Source: Sinomicrobium sp.
GTDB taxonomy: Bacteria; Bacteroidota; Bacteroidia; Flavobacteriales; Flavobacteriaceae
Assembly (NCBI GenBank): GCA_029266035.1
Contig: JAJUFH010000011.1
Coordinates: 1 to 64,000, forward strand
Direction of reading: 5' to 3'
DNA: 64,000 nucleotides
Positions 26,670-35,613 of the stretch are shown in pieces. The stretch's first letter is position 1, and each line of letters starts with the position of its first letter. The translations under genes were made by a program, and so were the position numbers. The notes under the pieces were generated by a model that saw only the letters and a program-made list of their open reading frames with translations, was not told the origin of the DNA and did not search any database.

Positions 26670-27875
26670 ATGACAGACGCAACGCTTCAGCGGGTTAGGG
26701 ACTATGTGTTGAAAATAATGGGGCAGCAACTCCCAAGCCATTATCTGTACCACAATTTTACTCATGCCCAACGCGTCGTAAAACACATAGACGAACTGGC
26801 TGCAGCAGAAGGTCTCGAAGAGAGAGAACACCGTTTGCTACAGATTGCCGGATGGCTGCACGATATAGGATATATACAAGGCTATAAGGATCACGAAAAG
26901 AACGGCGCCGAAATTGCCGGGGATTTTTTGAGAAGTGAAGGTGTATCGGAAAACGATATCGATGCAGTAAAACAGTACATCCTAGTCACCAAAAAGCACA
27001 GCATACCCTCTACCCTTGCCGAAAAGATTATGTGCGATGCCGACTTTTCCCATCTGGCTTCACGAAACTATATGGATGTTTCAGAACTGCTTCGCGAAGA
27101 GATACGATTGGTTCACGGAAAGGAATTCTCGGATATGGAGTGGACAGAGGAAAACATAAAAATGTTTGAAGACCACCATCAGTACTACACTTCGCACGCT
27201 ATAGCTCATTGGCAGCCGGAAAAGAGTAGCAACCTGTTGAAGCTCAAAAAGAAAGCGCATAAAATAGAAGAGAAGTACAACAAAGAAAAGTGGAAAAAAG
27301 CCGATCAGAAACGAAAAAAACACAAAGCTGAGACCCCCGAGAGAGGAATAGAAACCCTCTTTAGAGTTACCTTGAGAAATCACACCAATCTGAGTAATAT
27401 TGCTGACAGCAAAGCAAACATACTGCTTTCTGTAAACGCCATCATTATATCTCTGGCACTATCTACTCTTATTCCTAAACTGGATAAAGCCAGTAACTCA
27501 TACCTGCTTATCCCCACCATTATCTTTATGATATTTAGCGTGGCTTCTATCGCTTGTTCTGTATTGGCCACTCGTCCTAATGTAACCAGGGGTAAATTTA
27601 CCAGAAAGGATGTAGAGAACAAGAAAGTGAACCTGCTGTTTTTCGGGAATTTCCACCAAATGGATCTACAAGCCTATGAAGAGGCCATGCGGGAAATGCG
27701 CAACGACAAGGAATACCTATACAATTCGCTCACAAAAGACCTGTATTATCTGGGAAAGGTACTCGATAAAAAATACAGGTTATTGCGAATCACCTATATG
27801 ATATTTTTAATTGGAATCATTGTTTCGGTACTCTCCTTCGGTATTGCTACCTATTATGTAAATTACGGGTATTAA
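26670..27875 (+). CDS. HD-domain protein fused to a Pycsar-type membrane effector domain
   Basis: A 401-residue protein. Residues about 20-190 form an HD phosphohydrolase domain with HNFTHAQRV, GWLHDIGY (HD pair near 72-73), KDHEKNGAEIA and CDADFSHL. A charged coiled stretch rich in Lys/Glu (about 193-230) follows. Residues about 235-401 match the DUF5706/Pycsar effector family: TLRNHTNLSNIADSKANILLSVNAIIISLAL, a second membrane segment (IIFMIFSVASIACSVLA) and a C-terminal one (FLIGIIVSVLSFGIATYY). In Pycsar defence such membrane domains are triggered by cCMP or cUMP; no cyclase gene lies beside this one. The HD part might degrade a nucleotide signal. Confidence 0.88.
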   Translation: MTDATLQRVRDYVLKIMGQQLPSHYLYHNFTHAQRVVKHIDELAAAEGLEEREHRLLQIAGWLHDIGYIQGYKDHEKNGAEIAGDFLRSEGVSENDIDAVKQYILVTKKHSIPSTLAEKIMCDADFSHLASRNYMDVSELLREEIRLVHGKEFSDMEWTEENIKMFEDHHQYYTSHAIAHWQPEKSSNLLKLKKKAHKIEEKYNKEKWKKADQKRKKHKAETPERGIETLFRVTLRNHTNLSNIADSKANILLSVNAIIISLALSTLIPKLDKASNSYLLIPTIIFMIFSVASIACSVLATRPNVTRGKFTRKDVENKKVNLLFFGNFHQMDLQAYEEAMREMRNDKEYLYNSLTKDLYYLGKVLDKKYRLLRITYMIFLIGIIVSVLSFGIATYYVNYGY

Positions 27876-27901
27876 GTTTAGTACCAACTCCTTTACACTC
27901 C

Positions 27902-30280
27902 CTATGAAGAAGCCTCTATTTCTTTCATCAAGTCTTCGTAAGTATAGGTAGTCGCTGTTTTGTCTTCATCTCTCCTATAGAGCACTTCTACCCGAAGAGC
28001 TTTAAGACCTATAACTCCTTGCAGTTCTTCCAACTCCAGTATTTCGACATTCTCGCTAAAGTAATTTCTCGACTGTAGGAAACGTATATATCTCAGGTAT
28101 TCTTCTTCGTCTTTAAGGCTTGAATACACTATGGTAATCTTACCTTTTTGAGTAATTCTCTCTTCGCTTCCCTTTACCAAAGCCTTGTCGAGACGCTTTT
28201 TGATAATCTCATAACGCGCGTTGTAGGTGCCGTCTACATCAAATTGTTTTTCGTCCATTCTAAATCGAATAGAGAGCGGAGAATTGTAAACCAACAACAG
28301 CGAGGCCACATCGAGTTTTACCGGTAACTCCTGTTTGAGGTGATAATAGGCATTTTCCATTTCCCACATCACTTGAAGTTGCCACAAGCGAAGATTGTAG
28401 AGATAAATATCACTGTACTCTCTACTGTGACCTATAGAAGCCCCGATATACATATTGTGCTCTACTCCGTCAGTTTTATAGCGCTCGAAATAGTGTGGAA
28501 ACATCTTCTGGGCATCTGATTGTTTTTTATCGATCAGAGATGCTAGTTTTTTATTTATGAGATTTACCGATTTATCATAATTCTTTCTATGATCGTAAAC
28601 CATCTGATAATGAGCATTAATAGTGCTATTATATTCAGCAATACTTTCACCTACAGCAGTATCCAATTTTTGCAAGTGACCAAAGAAAGGGTGAATTTCT
28701 TCCTTGAGAAAATCCAATACAATCTGTTCACTTCCCGCGTGGAGATCATTAAGGATATCATTGAGGTGTCCATTCAACCGGAACAGTATTTCCTCGTAGA
28801 CAGGAAGGGGCTCGAAAAGTATGGCTTTTTCCAAAATAGTCTTGACGAAAGACAGCTGAATAATAAGGTCTTTACGTATAGCCTCATTCCGCGCCTGAGA
28901 AGAATCTCTGATATCGATCTGTCCGTACAAGGGATATACATCTTCAAATACGATTTCTCCCAATGAAGAGGCTTCTCCCTGCAATTGTTGTCTCAAGTAG
29001 TGGCGCACCTCATTTTCAAACTTCCACTTCACACTGGGGTGAATTGCAGTGTATTCCTGTTGGATTACAGCCTCGATCTGGTTGGCTTCCTCCACTTTGG
29101 CTCGGGTAATGGCAGCGACGAGATAGGGCATCACATTATCCAATTTCTGCACGTTGATACTATTCAGTTCATGTGTACGGGGTGATCCCAATTCTATAAT
29201 CCCAAACAATCCAAAATCTTCTAAGATTATAGGTGCGAGAATTACGCTTTTGATTCCCTGTTTCCTTATATTGACAAAGGAGAAATCCTCTGAACTGAGC
29301 AGGTATTTGTCGATATCGGCCACGGCAAAATATTTTCTATCTTCTAAGAGGTGCTTGCAAGTTCCGTGGCACAGCATTTCTTCCTCGGGAAGCTCTGTAA
29401 TATCACCTAACATAAAACTGGTAAAAGGTCCTCCTTTTTTGTGTTCAAATTTTCCTTGTGTCTTATCGTAAACACAAAAGCCAACCTTTATATCAGGAAT
29501 ACTGTAGAGGGTGCTAAATATATTTCTAAAATCACTGACAAAATCTTCGTGATTACCTGTACCTATTCCCAACAGAGCACTTTTGAGATCGGAGATCACG
29601 TTCTCAGTGGTGGCATCATACATATTGCAGATACCAAACCCTCTGAGCTTCCAGCTTCCAGGTGGAAATTTTGATTTCCACAGTGCTATATCGTCAAAAT
29701 TATTCAGCAATTGATCGATGTCTTCCGGAGTGATTTCTACGGCTTTTTCGGTGGGAGAGATTTCCAGATAATCGGCGTTGTACAGCACTCTGTAATTTCT
29801 CATAATTCCACTAGCGTCGGGAATATCGTAAAAAACAGATTGCTGGAAATTGGTATTTACACCGTAATAGGTTTTGAGTATAACCGAGCAAGCCATGATA
29901 TACTTGTACTCATCGCTGATATCCCTCAATTTGAGATCGAAGTCCTGCCCAGCTTCGCGCACAATTTTGAGAAAGCGTTCCGAAGCGTTGAAAATAATAT
30001 TCTCGAAAGGAATGGCTGCCATTTTGATCTCATTATGAGTAAGTGCGGGAGAAAAAGTATCTCGAAGCAACAATGCGATCACCTCAGCGTACTTTTCCAG
30101 CAGTCTTACATCGGTAAAACCATCGCGTAATTCAGGATACGGACGCTGTGCCTCTAGTACTTTCTTAGCCCTTGCTGCGAGAAATTCGTCCTCTCCACAA
30201 GCCTGTTCTTCATAAAAGTCCAATAGCTTGTGAAAACCTATCTCTATCAAAAACGGCGAATCTTCAATCAATCCTTTCAT
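27902..30280 (-). CDS. Large GAF-domain protein of unknown role
   Basis: A 792-residue soluble protein without signal peptide. A GAF-type sensor domain lies at about 240-400 (SIPDIKVGFCVYDKTQGKFEHKKGGPF, then KSVILAPIILEDFGLFGIIELGSP). The rest is helix-rich, with a long EEANQIEAVIQQEYTAIHPSVKWKFENEVRHYLRQQL helix after the GAF and a conserved-looking C-terminal block (GASIGHSREYSDIYLYNLRLWQLQVMW). No kinase, GGDEF or HTH output is visible. It is convergent with the HD-Pycsar gene (26-base gap). A TAnnTTTG box ends only four bases before the ATG, so the mRNA may be leaderless. Confidence 0.8.
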   Translation of the reverse strand: MKGLIEDSPFLIEIGFHKLLDFYEEQACGEDEFLAARAKKVLEAQRPYPELRDGFTDVRLLEKYAEVIALLLRDTFSPALTHNEIKMAAIPFENIIFNASERFLKIVREAGQDFDLKLRDISDEYKYIMACSVILKTYYGVNTNFQQSVFYDIPDASGIMRNYRVLYNADYLEISPTEKAVEITPEDIDQLLNNFDDIALWKSKFPPGSWKLRGFGICNMYDATTENVISDLKSALLGIGTGNHEDFVSDFRNIFSTLYSIPDIKVGFCVYDKTQGKFEHKKGGPFTSFMLGDITELPEEEMLCHGTCKHLLEDRKYFAVADIDKYLLSSEDFSFVNIRKQGIKSVILAPIILEDFGLFGIIELGSPRTHELNSINVQKLDNVMPYLVAAITRAKVEEANQIEAVIQQEYTAIHPSVKWKFENEVRHYLRQQLQGEASSLGEIVFEDVYPLYGQIDIRDSSQARNEAIRKDLIIQLSFVKTILEKAILFEPLPVYEEILFRLNGHLNDILNDLHAGSEQIVLDFLKEEIHPFFGHLQKLDTAVGESIAEYNSTINAHYQMVYDHRKNYDKSVNLINKKLASLIDKKQSDAQKMFPHYFERYKTDGVEHNMYIGASIGHSREYSDIYLYNLRLWQLQVMWEMENAYYHLKQELPVKLDVASLLLVYNSPLSIRFRMDEKQFDVDGTYNARYEIIKKRLDKALVKGSEERITQKGKITIVYSSLKDEEEYLRYIRFLQSRNYFSENVEILELEELQGVIGLKALRVEVLYRRDEDKTATTYTYEDLMKEIEASS

Positions 30281-30284
30281 AGTA

Positions 30285-30292
30285 CAAATTTA
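30285..30292 (-). promoter_or_regulatory. Candidate -7 box abutting the GAF gene start
   Basis: The minus strand reads TAAATTTG, exact to TAnnTTTG, and ends four bases before ATG 30280. If used, transcription would begin at or next to the A of the ATG. Confidence 0.3.
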
Positions 30293-30411
30293 CTAAATTT
30301 ATCACTTCAGTGTTTACCTATCTGTTTTTTCAACTCCTCCATCCCTTTTTTTACTGCGTTAAAAAAATAGTTAAATCGTCCTCCATCACTATGCCATACC
30401 AAAGAGTTTAT

Positions 30412-30419
30412 TATTTTTG
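30412..30419 (+). promoter_or_regulatory. Candidate -7 box for the DUF3050 gene
   Basis: TATTTTTG matches TAnnTTTG and ends 12 bases before ATG 30432. Its last bases overlap the TTG at 30417, which is therefore an unlikely start. Confidence 0.4.
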
Positions 30420-30431
30420 AAGAAAAACATC

Positions 30432-31217
30432 ATGCTGGAAGATATTGAGACCGAGATTGCCCCACTGCGTGACAAGCTGCTTAAACACTCTTTGTACCAG
30501 AACATTCACACCCCTGAAGACCTCAGGCTTTTTCTGGAGTACCACGTCTTTGCAGTATGGGATTTTATGTCGCTCTTAAAGGCACTACAGCAACACCTCA
30601 CTTGTACAACCATCCCCTGGATACCCACAAAAAACCCGGAACTACGGCATCTTATCAATGAAATCGTACTCTCGGAAGAAACTGATATAACACGAGACGG
30701 CAAGTACCTGAGTCATTACGAGATGTACATAGAGGCGATGCAAGAGTGTGGAGCAGATACCTCGCGAATAGAAACTTTTATAAGCGATCTGCTCTCCTTA
30801 AAAAACGTGCTGGTAGACATCAAACTCAGCCAATTACCGGAAGCTATCAAAGAGTTTCTAAATTTCACTTTCTTTCTTATCGAAGAAGGAAAGCCTCATA
30901 AAATTGCCGCTGCATTTACATTTGGACGGGAAGACTTTGTCCCTGAAACTTTCACCTCCCTGCTCCACAAAATGCAACAGTACTTCCCCGAACTCTGCAC
31001 CGACAAACTGCAATACTATTTAGAAAGGCATATTGAACTCAAGGCAAATCAATATTGCCCAAAGGCCTTGCAGATGGTCTCGGCATTGTGCGGAGACAGC
31101 GACAAAAAATGGAAAGAAGCTGAAGAAACCGCTATTTTAGCGATAGAAAAGCATATAGCATTTTGGGACACCATAGAACAGGAAATCATCAAGGCTAGAA
31201 CAGAATCTCTAGCCTGA
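30432..31217 (+). CDS. DUF3050 protein, heme-oxygenase-like fold
   Basis: A 261-residue all-helical protein matching DUF3050, a family with the heme-oxygenase-like fold that includes candidate diiron oxidases. Possible ligand residues are in FLEYHVFAVWDFMSLLKALQ near 35-55, EIVLSEETD near 80, HYEMYIEAM near 95 and the RHIELKANQYCP helix near 210. The biochemical role is not known. ATG 30432 is preferred over TTG 30417 because a -7 box ends at 30419. It is convergent with the ferredoxin gene, nine bases away. Confidence 0.85.
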   Translation: MLEDIETEIAPLRDKLLKHSLYQNIHTPEDLRLFLEYHVFAVWDFMSLLKALQQHLTCTTIPWIPTKNPELRHLINEIVLSEETDITRDGKYLSHYEMYIEAMQECGADTSRIETFISDLLSLKNVLVDIKLSQLPEAIKEFLNFTFFLIEEGKPHKIAAAFTFGREDFVPETFTSLLHKMQQYFPELCTDKLQYYLERHIELKANQYCPKALQMVSALCGDSDKKWKEAEETAILAIEKHIAFWDTIEQEIIKARTESLA

Positions 31218-31226
31218 CAAGATTAC

Positions 31227-31547
31227 CTATACCTCAGGAGCCAACTCCAATTCCAGTCCGTCCATATCTTCGGTTATAGCGAGCTGACAGCCCAATCTAC
31301 TGTTTTCCTTTACATGGAAGGCTTCAAACAACATTGCTTCTTCATCAGGTCCCACTTCGGGAAGTTGGTGATCTGAAATCACATAACACTGACAGGAAGC
31401 ACACATAGCCATTCCTCCACAGGTTCCTTCTACCGGGAGTTCGTAGGCCTTGCACAGTTCCATGATATTCATGGCCATATCGGTAGGAGCGTCCAACTCA
31501 TGTACTACTCCTTCCCTATCTTTGATCTTGATTTTTATATCAGACAT
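31227..31547 (-). CDS. Adrenodoxin-type [2Fe-2S] ferredoxin
   Basis: A 106-residue electron carrier. The cluster ligands are in GTCGGMAMCASCQCYV (C-x5-C-x2-C) near 40-55 and the distal Cys in SRLGCQLAI near 85, the arrangement of adrenodoxin-type ferredoxins, not the plant type. The start is ATG 31547: a longer reading to 31622 would cross a -7 box at 31572-31579. The partner oxidoreductase is not in view; the convergent DUF3050 protein is only a positional candidate. Confidence 0.92.
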   Translation of the reverse strand: MSDIKIKIKDREGVVHELDAPTDMAMNIMELCKAYELPVEGTCGGMAMCASCQCYVISDHQLPEVGPDEEAMLFEAFHVKENSRLGCQLAITEDMDGLELELAPEV

Positions 31548-31571
31548 TAGCGCTGTTTGTTTCGAAAGGGG

Positions 31572-31579
31572 CAAATTTA
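31572..31579 (-). promoter_or_regulatory. Candidate -7 box for the ferredoxin gene
   Basis: The minus strand reads TAAATTTG, exact to TAnnTTTG, ending 24 bases before ATG 31547. Confidence 0.4.
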
Positions 31580-31695
31580 CAAAATATAGTACAACTAGGC
31601 TATTAAAATTGACTTCGGGCAACAGCTAAATTATCGTCCGAAATCCCCGCGTCTCAGAGGAAGAGAAGGCTTTTATGTCACCTTCTTTCTGCGAG

Positions 31696-32757
31696 CTATA
31701 ATGCCGGAACCCAATTGTCGTCGCCCGCCAATATATTTTGCAAGGTATAAGTCTCTGCTTCTTCCTCGCTCAACACTCGCGACCAAGGCACTCTGCGTTT
31801 AATTTCACAGTCTTTATCCTCACCTGTGTACTGTAGTGTTTCCAAGTTTTTTTCAGTTGTAACCCCCGTACTCGTTTCCGTCACCTCTTCTTCCAGTATT
31901 GCTCCAGGTCCGGTAGAATTGTATTCGGCGTAAAACACGGTCTCTTCCACCTCCGGTTTACCCCAATTATTCCAGCCATCGGGGGCTAGGTGTCGACTCA
32001 GATAACAATTTAGAAATACAGTTTTTGCGTATTGCCGCAATGGTCTACCGAGATAAAACTTGTTGTCCCCGCGCCCTGTAATTCGGCAGTTGAGAAATAC
32101 CATACCGTATTCGGCTAGTTCGGGGGTAGAAGCGGCTGTTACATACCCCTTGCCCTTACAATTGATTACACAACTCTCGAACACAGCGGTAGACGATCCG
32201 AAAATAAAATCTACAGTTCCTTCTATATAGCAGTTCTTGTAGTATTGTCGGCTCTTCTTTCCCTTCAGATACAGCGTATTCTGGTTGCCGAGGAACTTGC
32301 AGTTTTCAAAGACTACTCGGTCTCCAGCAACCCAAACTGCCACTGCAGCACCAACATGACCTGCACTATTTTCAAAAGTCAGGTTTTTAGCCTTGAAGTT
32401 ATCGGCAAACACAAAAAAAGACGCCGACGCATTACGCCCCATCTCCTCATCGAAGATATTCTTCTTAGAAGCGTAATAATCGTAGGTCAATACAGTATAG
32501 GTCATGCTTTCACCGATAAGGCTGACATGTGTTTTAGAAGCCGGAAGCACTAGTTTCTCCTTGTACTTACCGTTTTTGATAAAGATTCTCGTTTCATTCT
32601 TCCTAAAATCAGGAACCGCATTGATGGCTTCCTGTACTGTAGTAAAATCGCCCGAACCTCCTTGGTCGACCACAAAATCATACTTCTGCTCTTTGGTCTG
32701 TCCAAAAACAGAAAACGACACAATACACAGTAATACCGTAATGCTTATAATCTTCAT
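31696..32757 (-). CDS. Secreted pectinesterase-family protein
   Basis: A 353-residue right-handed beta-helix protein with a signal peptide (MKIISITVLLCIVSFSVFGQ). The pectin methylesterase pattern is present: DFTTVQEAINAVPD near 32-45, GAAVAVWVAGDRVVFENCKFLGNQNTLYL near 140-170 (catalytic Gln and first region), EGTVDFIFGSSTAVFE near 182-197 (catalytic Asp) and YLGRPLRQYAKTVFLNCYL near 240. It would remove methyl groups from pectin outside the cytoplasm. The start is set at ATG 32757, as the earlier in-frame codon only adds seven residues before the signal. No other pectin gene is nearby. Confidence 0.9.
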   Translation of the reverse strand: MKIISITVLLCIVSFSVFGQTKEQKYDFVVDQGGSGDFTTVQEAINAVPDFRKNETRIFIKNGKYKEKLVLPASKTHVSLIGESMTYTVLTYDYYASKKNIFDEEMGRNASASFFVFADNFKAKNLTFENSAGHVGAAVAVWVAGDRVVFENCKFLGNQNTLYLKGKKSRQYYKNCYIEGTVDFIFGSSTAVFESCVINCKGKGYVTAASTPELAEYGMVFLNCRITGRGDNKFYLGRPLRQYAKTVFLNCYLSRHLAPDGWNNWGKPEVEETVFYAEYNSTGPGAILEEEVTETSTGVTTEKNLETLQYTGEDKDCEIKRRVPWSRVLSEEEAETYTLQNILAGDDNWVPAL

Positions 32758-33172
32758 ACTGCAAGAATTCTTTACCATCGAGAAAATATTCGTAAATCAA
32801 CTCGCTCGGAAATACTTTAATCCGAGTAGAAACCATTGTTCTGAAATTCACAGAAAAGGTCGATAGCGACTGAAAAATCACCCGTGCAAGATACATATTT
32901 TTTTCTGCAGATAAAGAACGATATCAAGCGGTGAAAAGAGTGTTAGGTTTTTTAGTTAACAAAAATTAACATTTATTCTTACAAGAAATAAAAATAAAAC
33001 ACATCTAACTTGATTTCAGCAAACTAAATAGCATTATATAAACCTTTAAATTAAATAATTCATCCGATTTACTCTGTTTTAAACTCCTGTATTGGCTAAA
33101 TTTCTAATCGTTTACACTTCTTTGAGCCCGGAGATATTGTCTCTACCTCTTCCTCTTTTACCTCCTCAAATA
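32758..33172. other. Gap between the pectinesterase and M28 peptidase genes
   Basis: An AT-rich stretch (especially 32880-33070, with many A/T runs) that should hold the pectinesterase promoter and the peptidase terminator. No exact TAnnTTTG box, clear hairpin or believable gene was found. Confidence 0.5.
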
Positions 33173-34540
33173 CTACAAATATTTATCCACGAGATAGACC
33201 AACGACGCCATAGTAGCAGCCCCGAGTTGCAGCTCTCGCTGATTGACGTGTTCAAAGGTATCGTTGGCTGCGTGGTGGTGATCGAAGTACCGCTGAGAAT
33301 CCGGTCGGAGTCCTGCCAAGATTACATCGCTTCCTTTTAACGGACGAATATCGGCACCGCTATACCCTTTTTCAAACAGGTGGATCAGATAAGGTTCGAA
33401 CAGAGATTTCCAGCTCGTAATCATTTTGTATTGAGCGTCGTTACACTCAAACGTAAAACCTCTTGGAGTAAACCCTCCCGAATCACTTTCCAGTGCAAAA
33501 ACGTGTTTCTCGTTTTTATCACGGGCTATTTGGGCGTATTTTTTTCCTCCTCTCAAACCATTTTCCTCATTCATAAAAAGCACGACGCGAAGCGTTCTCT
33601 TAGGCTTATACCCTGTTTCGCGGAGCAATCGGAGTACTTCCATACTCTGTACACAGCCCGCTCCGTCGTCGTGAGCACCATCACCTAGATCCCATGAATC
33701 CAAATGTCCTCCTACCACCATAACCTCTTCGGGATGTGTGCTCCCTTTTATTTCGCCTATCACATTGTACGACTGTACATCGGGCAATTGTCTGCAGTTT
33801 TGCTTAAAATAAAATTTGATCTTCGGGTTGAGCGCCAGCATACTGCTCAGCAGTTCTGCTCCGTTGGTACTAATAGCCGCTGCGGGAATGCGCTGATTTA
33901 GCGATAGCTCCCCATAGCTCATATTCCCCGCATGTGGCAAATCGTCCATTCTAAAGGTCATAGAGCGTACTATAACTCCAACGGCACCGTATTTTGCAGC
34001 TTCTTCCGCTCCGGAATAACGCTGATCCACACATCCGCTATAAGCCTTGTTGGCCTGGATGATATTGGCCTGCATAGGTCGGTTGTAAAATACAATTTTT
34101 CCTTCTATTTTCTCTTTTCCAAGAGCTGCTAGATCTTCCAGCCCCTGTACTTCCACCACCTCAGCTTTCAGTCCGCCAGCCGGAGTGGCTACCGACCCTC
34201 CCAGGGCACATATAGGCACATTGTTGGTCATTCCAGGCGAAGTTTCTATATAAGCCACTTCTGCAATACCTCTCACCCATTTAGGCACCATAACAGGCTG
34301 TAACCACACCCTGTCGAGCCCAAGTGAATCTAGTTGTTCGCGCATATAAGTAACCGCTCGTTCGGCATTGAGCGAACCCGAGAGTCTCGGACCGATTTGA
34401 TTGGATAAATAATCGAGCCAATCGTATCCCTTTGCTTCCAACAATGCCTTGTCGTAAATTGCTTTGAGTTGCTTTTCGTCTTGGGTTTGCCCGAAGGCAC
34501 AAAAAGAGAATAGAAGTCCTAGAAAGAGTAGTTTTTTCAT
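33173..34540 (-). CDS. Secreted M28-family aminopeptidase with PA domain
   Basis: A 455-residue zinc peptidase with a signal peptide (MKKLLFLGLLFSFCAFGQ), similar to carboxypeptidase Q/plasma glutamate carboxypeptidase. A PA-like insert is at about 115-245 (GKIVFYNRPM). The peptidase core has VVGGHLDSWDLGDGAHDDGAG near 276-297 (His, Asp ligands), MNEENGLRGGKKYAQ near 325 (Glu-Glu), ALESDSGGFTPRGF near 350 and HHHAANDTFEHVN near 430. It probably trims peptides in the periplasm or outside. Confidence 0.93.
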   Translation of the reverse strand: MKKLLFLGLLFSFCAFGQTQDEKQLKAIYDKALLEAKGYDWLDYLSNQIGPRLSGSLNAERAVTYMREQLDSLGLDRVWLQPVMVPKWVRGIAEVAYIETSPGMTNNVPICALGGSVATPAGGLKAEVVEVQGLEDLAALGKEKIEGKIVFYNRPMQANIIQANKAYSGCVDQRYSGAEEAAKYGAVGVIVRSMTFRMDDLPHAGNMSYGELSLNQRIPAAAISTNGAELLSSMLALNPKIKFYFKQNCRQLPDVQSYNVIGEIKGSTHPEEVMVVGGHLDSWDLGDGAHDDGAGCVQSMEVLRLLRETGYKPKRTLRVVLFMNEENGLRGGKKYAQIARDKNEKHVFALESDSGGFTPRGFTFECNDAQYKMITSWKSLFEPYLIHLFEKGYSGADIRPLKGSDVILAGLRPDSQRYFDHHHAANDTFEHVNQRELQLGAATMASLVYLVDKYL

Positions 34541-34626
34541 TCGAGTGAATTCAAGTTAGTGTTTTAGACCACCAGCCAAACCGCAGTATTCGATTTGCTT
34601 GCAATACTTCTGGTCAAATATATTCA

Positions 34627-35520
34627 TTAATCTTTGATCTCGTCTTCTTCTTCCAACTGCTTTTTGTAATCGTCTATATGAGCCTTGACTTCATCGTCTA
34701 ATTCGGGCTCTTTGACATCTTTGTACTCCTTGAGCTCGTCGTAAAGAATATCGGCCAGAATCAGCCTCGACGCCTCTTTGCTGTCTGCCGGAATTACAAA
34801 CCACGGCGCATGCGGAGTAGATGTGTGGTTTATAGCTTCTTCGTAACACTTTTGGTAATTGTCCCAAAGCTTTCGCTCTTCCAGATCTCCTGGAGAGAAC
34901 TTCCAGTTTTTCTCTTCTTTATTGAGTCGGCGAAGCAGTCGGTGTCGCTGCTCTTCTTTAGACAGATGGAGGAAAAATTTAAAGATAATGGTTCCGTTTG
35001 CCGCAGCGTGCTTCTCAAAATTGTTGATCTGCTCAAATCGCTGTTCCCAGAAGTCGGGACTTATATCGTCTACACTTTCAATACCGGGAATATTCTCATT
35101 CAGCAGATATTCGGGATGCACCCTGGTAACCAATACATTTTCGTAATGAGTACGGTTAAAAACACTAAACTTCCCCCTTTCGGGCAGGGCGATATAATGC
35201 CGCCACAAGTAATCGTGACGAAGTTCTATTGCAGAAGGGGTTTTAAAGCTGTGTACCACCACCCCTCGGGCGTTGAGATCTTTAAAAACTTCGCGAATCA
35301 GACTGTCTTTCCCCGCCGTATCCATACCCTGTATACAAATCAACACCCCGTATTTCCCGTGGGCGTACATTTTGTTTTGGAATTTAGCCAGCTTTTTGCG
35401 CTCCTTGCCCAACGCCTTTTCCAACTCCTCTTCTGTAGCGTTTAGGGTGTTTAAGGTTGGAATATCTTTTAAGCTTATCACCTTGTCAACCCTGTAATGT
35501 GAAGTCTTTATCTTGTCCAT
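34627..35520 (-). CDS. Polyphosphate kinase 2 family protein
   Basis: A 297-residue PPK2-type enzyme that moves phosphate between polyphosphate and nucleoside mono- or diphosphates. The Walker A motif GMDTAGKDSLIREVF is near 65-80; SFKTPSAIELRHDYLWRHYIALPERG follows near 95-120, and the Walker B-like FSVFNRTHYENVLVTRVHPE near 122-141 has Asn in place of the usual Asp of the FDRSWYNR form. The C-terminus is Glu/Asp-rich. Class (I, II or III) and direction cannot be fixed by eye. Confidence 0.92.
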   Translation of the reverse strand: MDKIKTSHYRVDKVISLKDIPTLNTLNATEEELEKALGKERKKLAKFQNKMYAHGKYGVLICIQGMDTAGKDSLIREVFKDLNARGVVVHSFKTPSAIELRHDYLWRHYIALPERGKFSVFNRTHYENVLVTRVHPEYLLNENIPGIESVDDISPDFWEQRFEQINNFEKHAAANGTIIFKFFLHLSKEEQRHRLLRRLNKEEKNWKFSPGDLEERKLWDNYQKCYEEAINHTSTPHAPWFVIPADSKEASRLILADILYDELKEYKDVKEPELDDEVKAHIDDYKKQLEEEDEIKD

Positions 35521-35613
35521 ATTCTGCTGTTTGCTGATAAAGATAAAAAAGAATATTTAGTTTGAATAACTCTTCACATTCACAGTCTTTACACAGCTTG
35601 AGCAGTATACCAT

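Noticed and set aside
26670-27875. Complete Pycsar defence operon
   Set aside because: No nucleotide cyclase gene lies on either side; only an effector-like domain is present.
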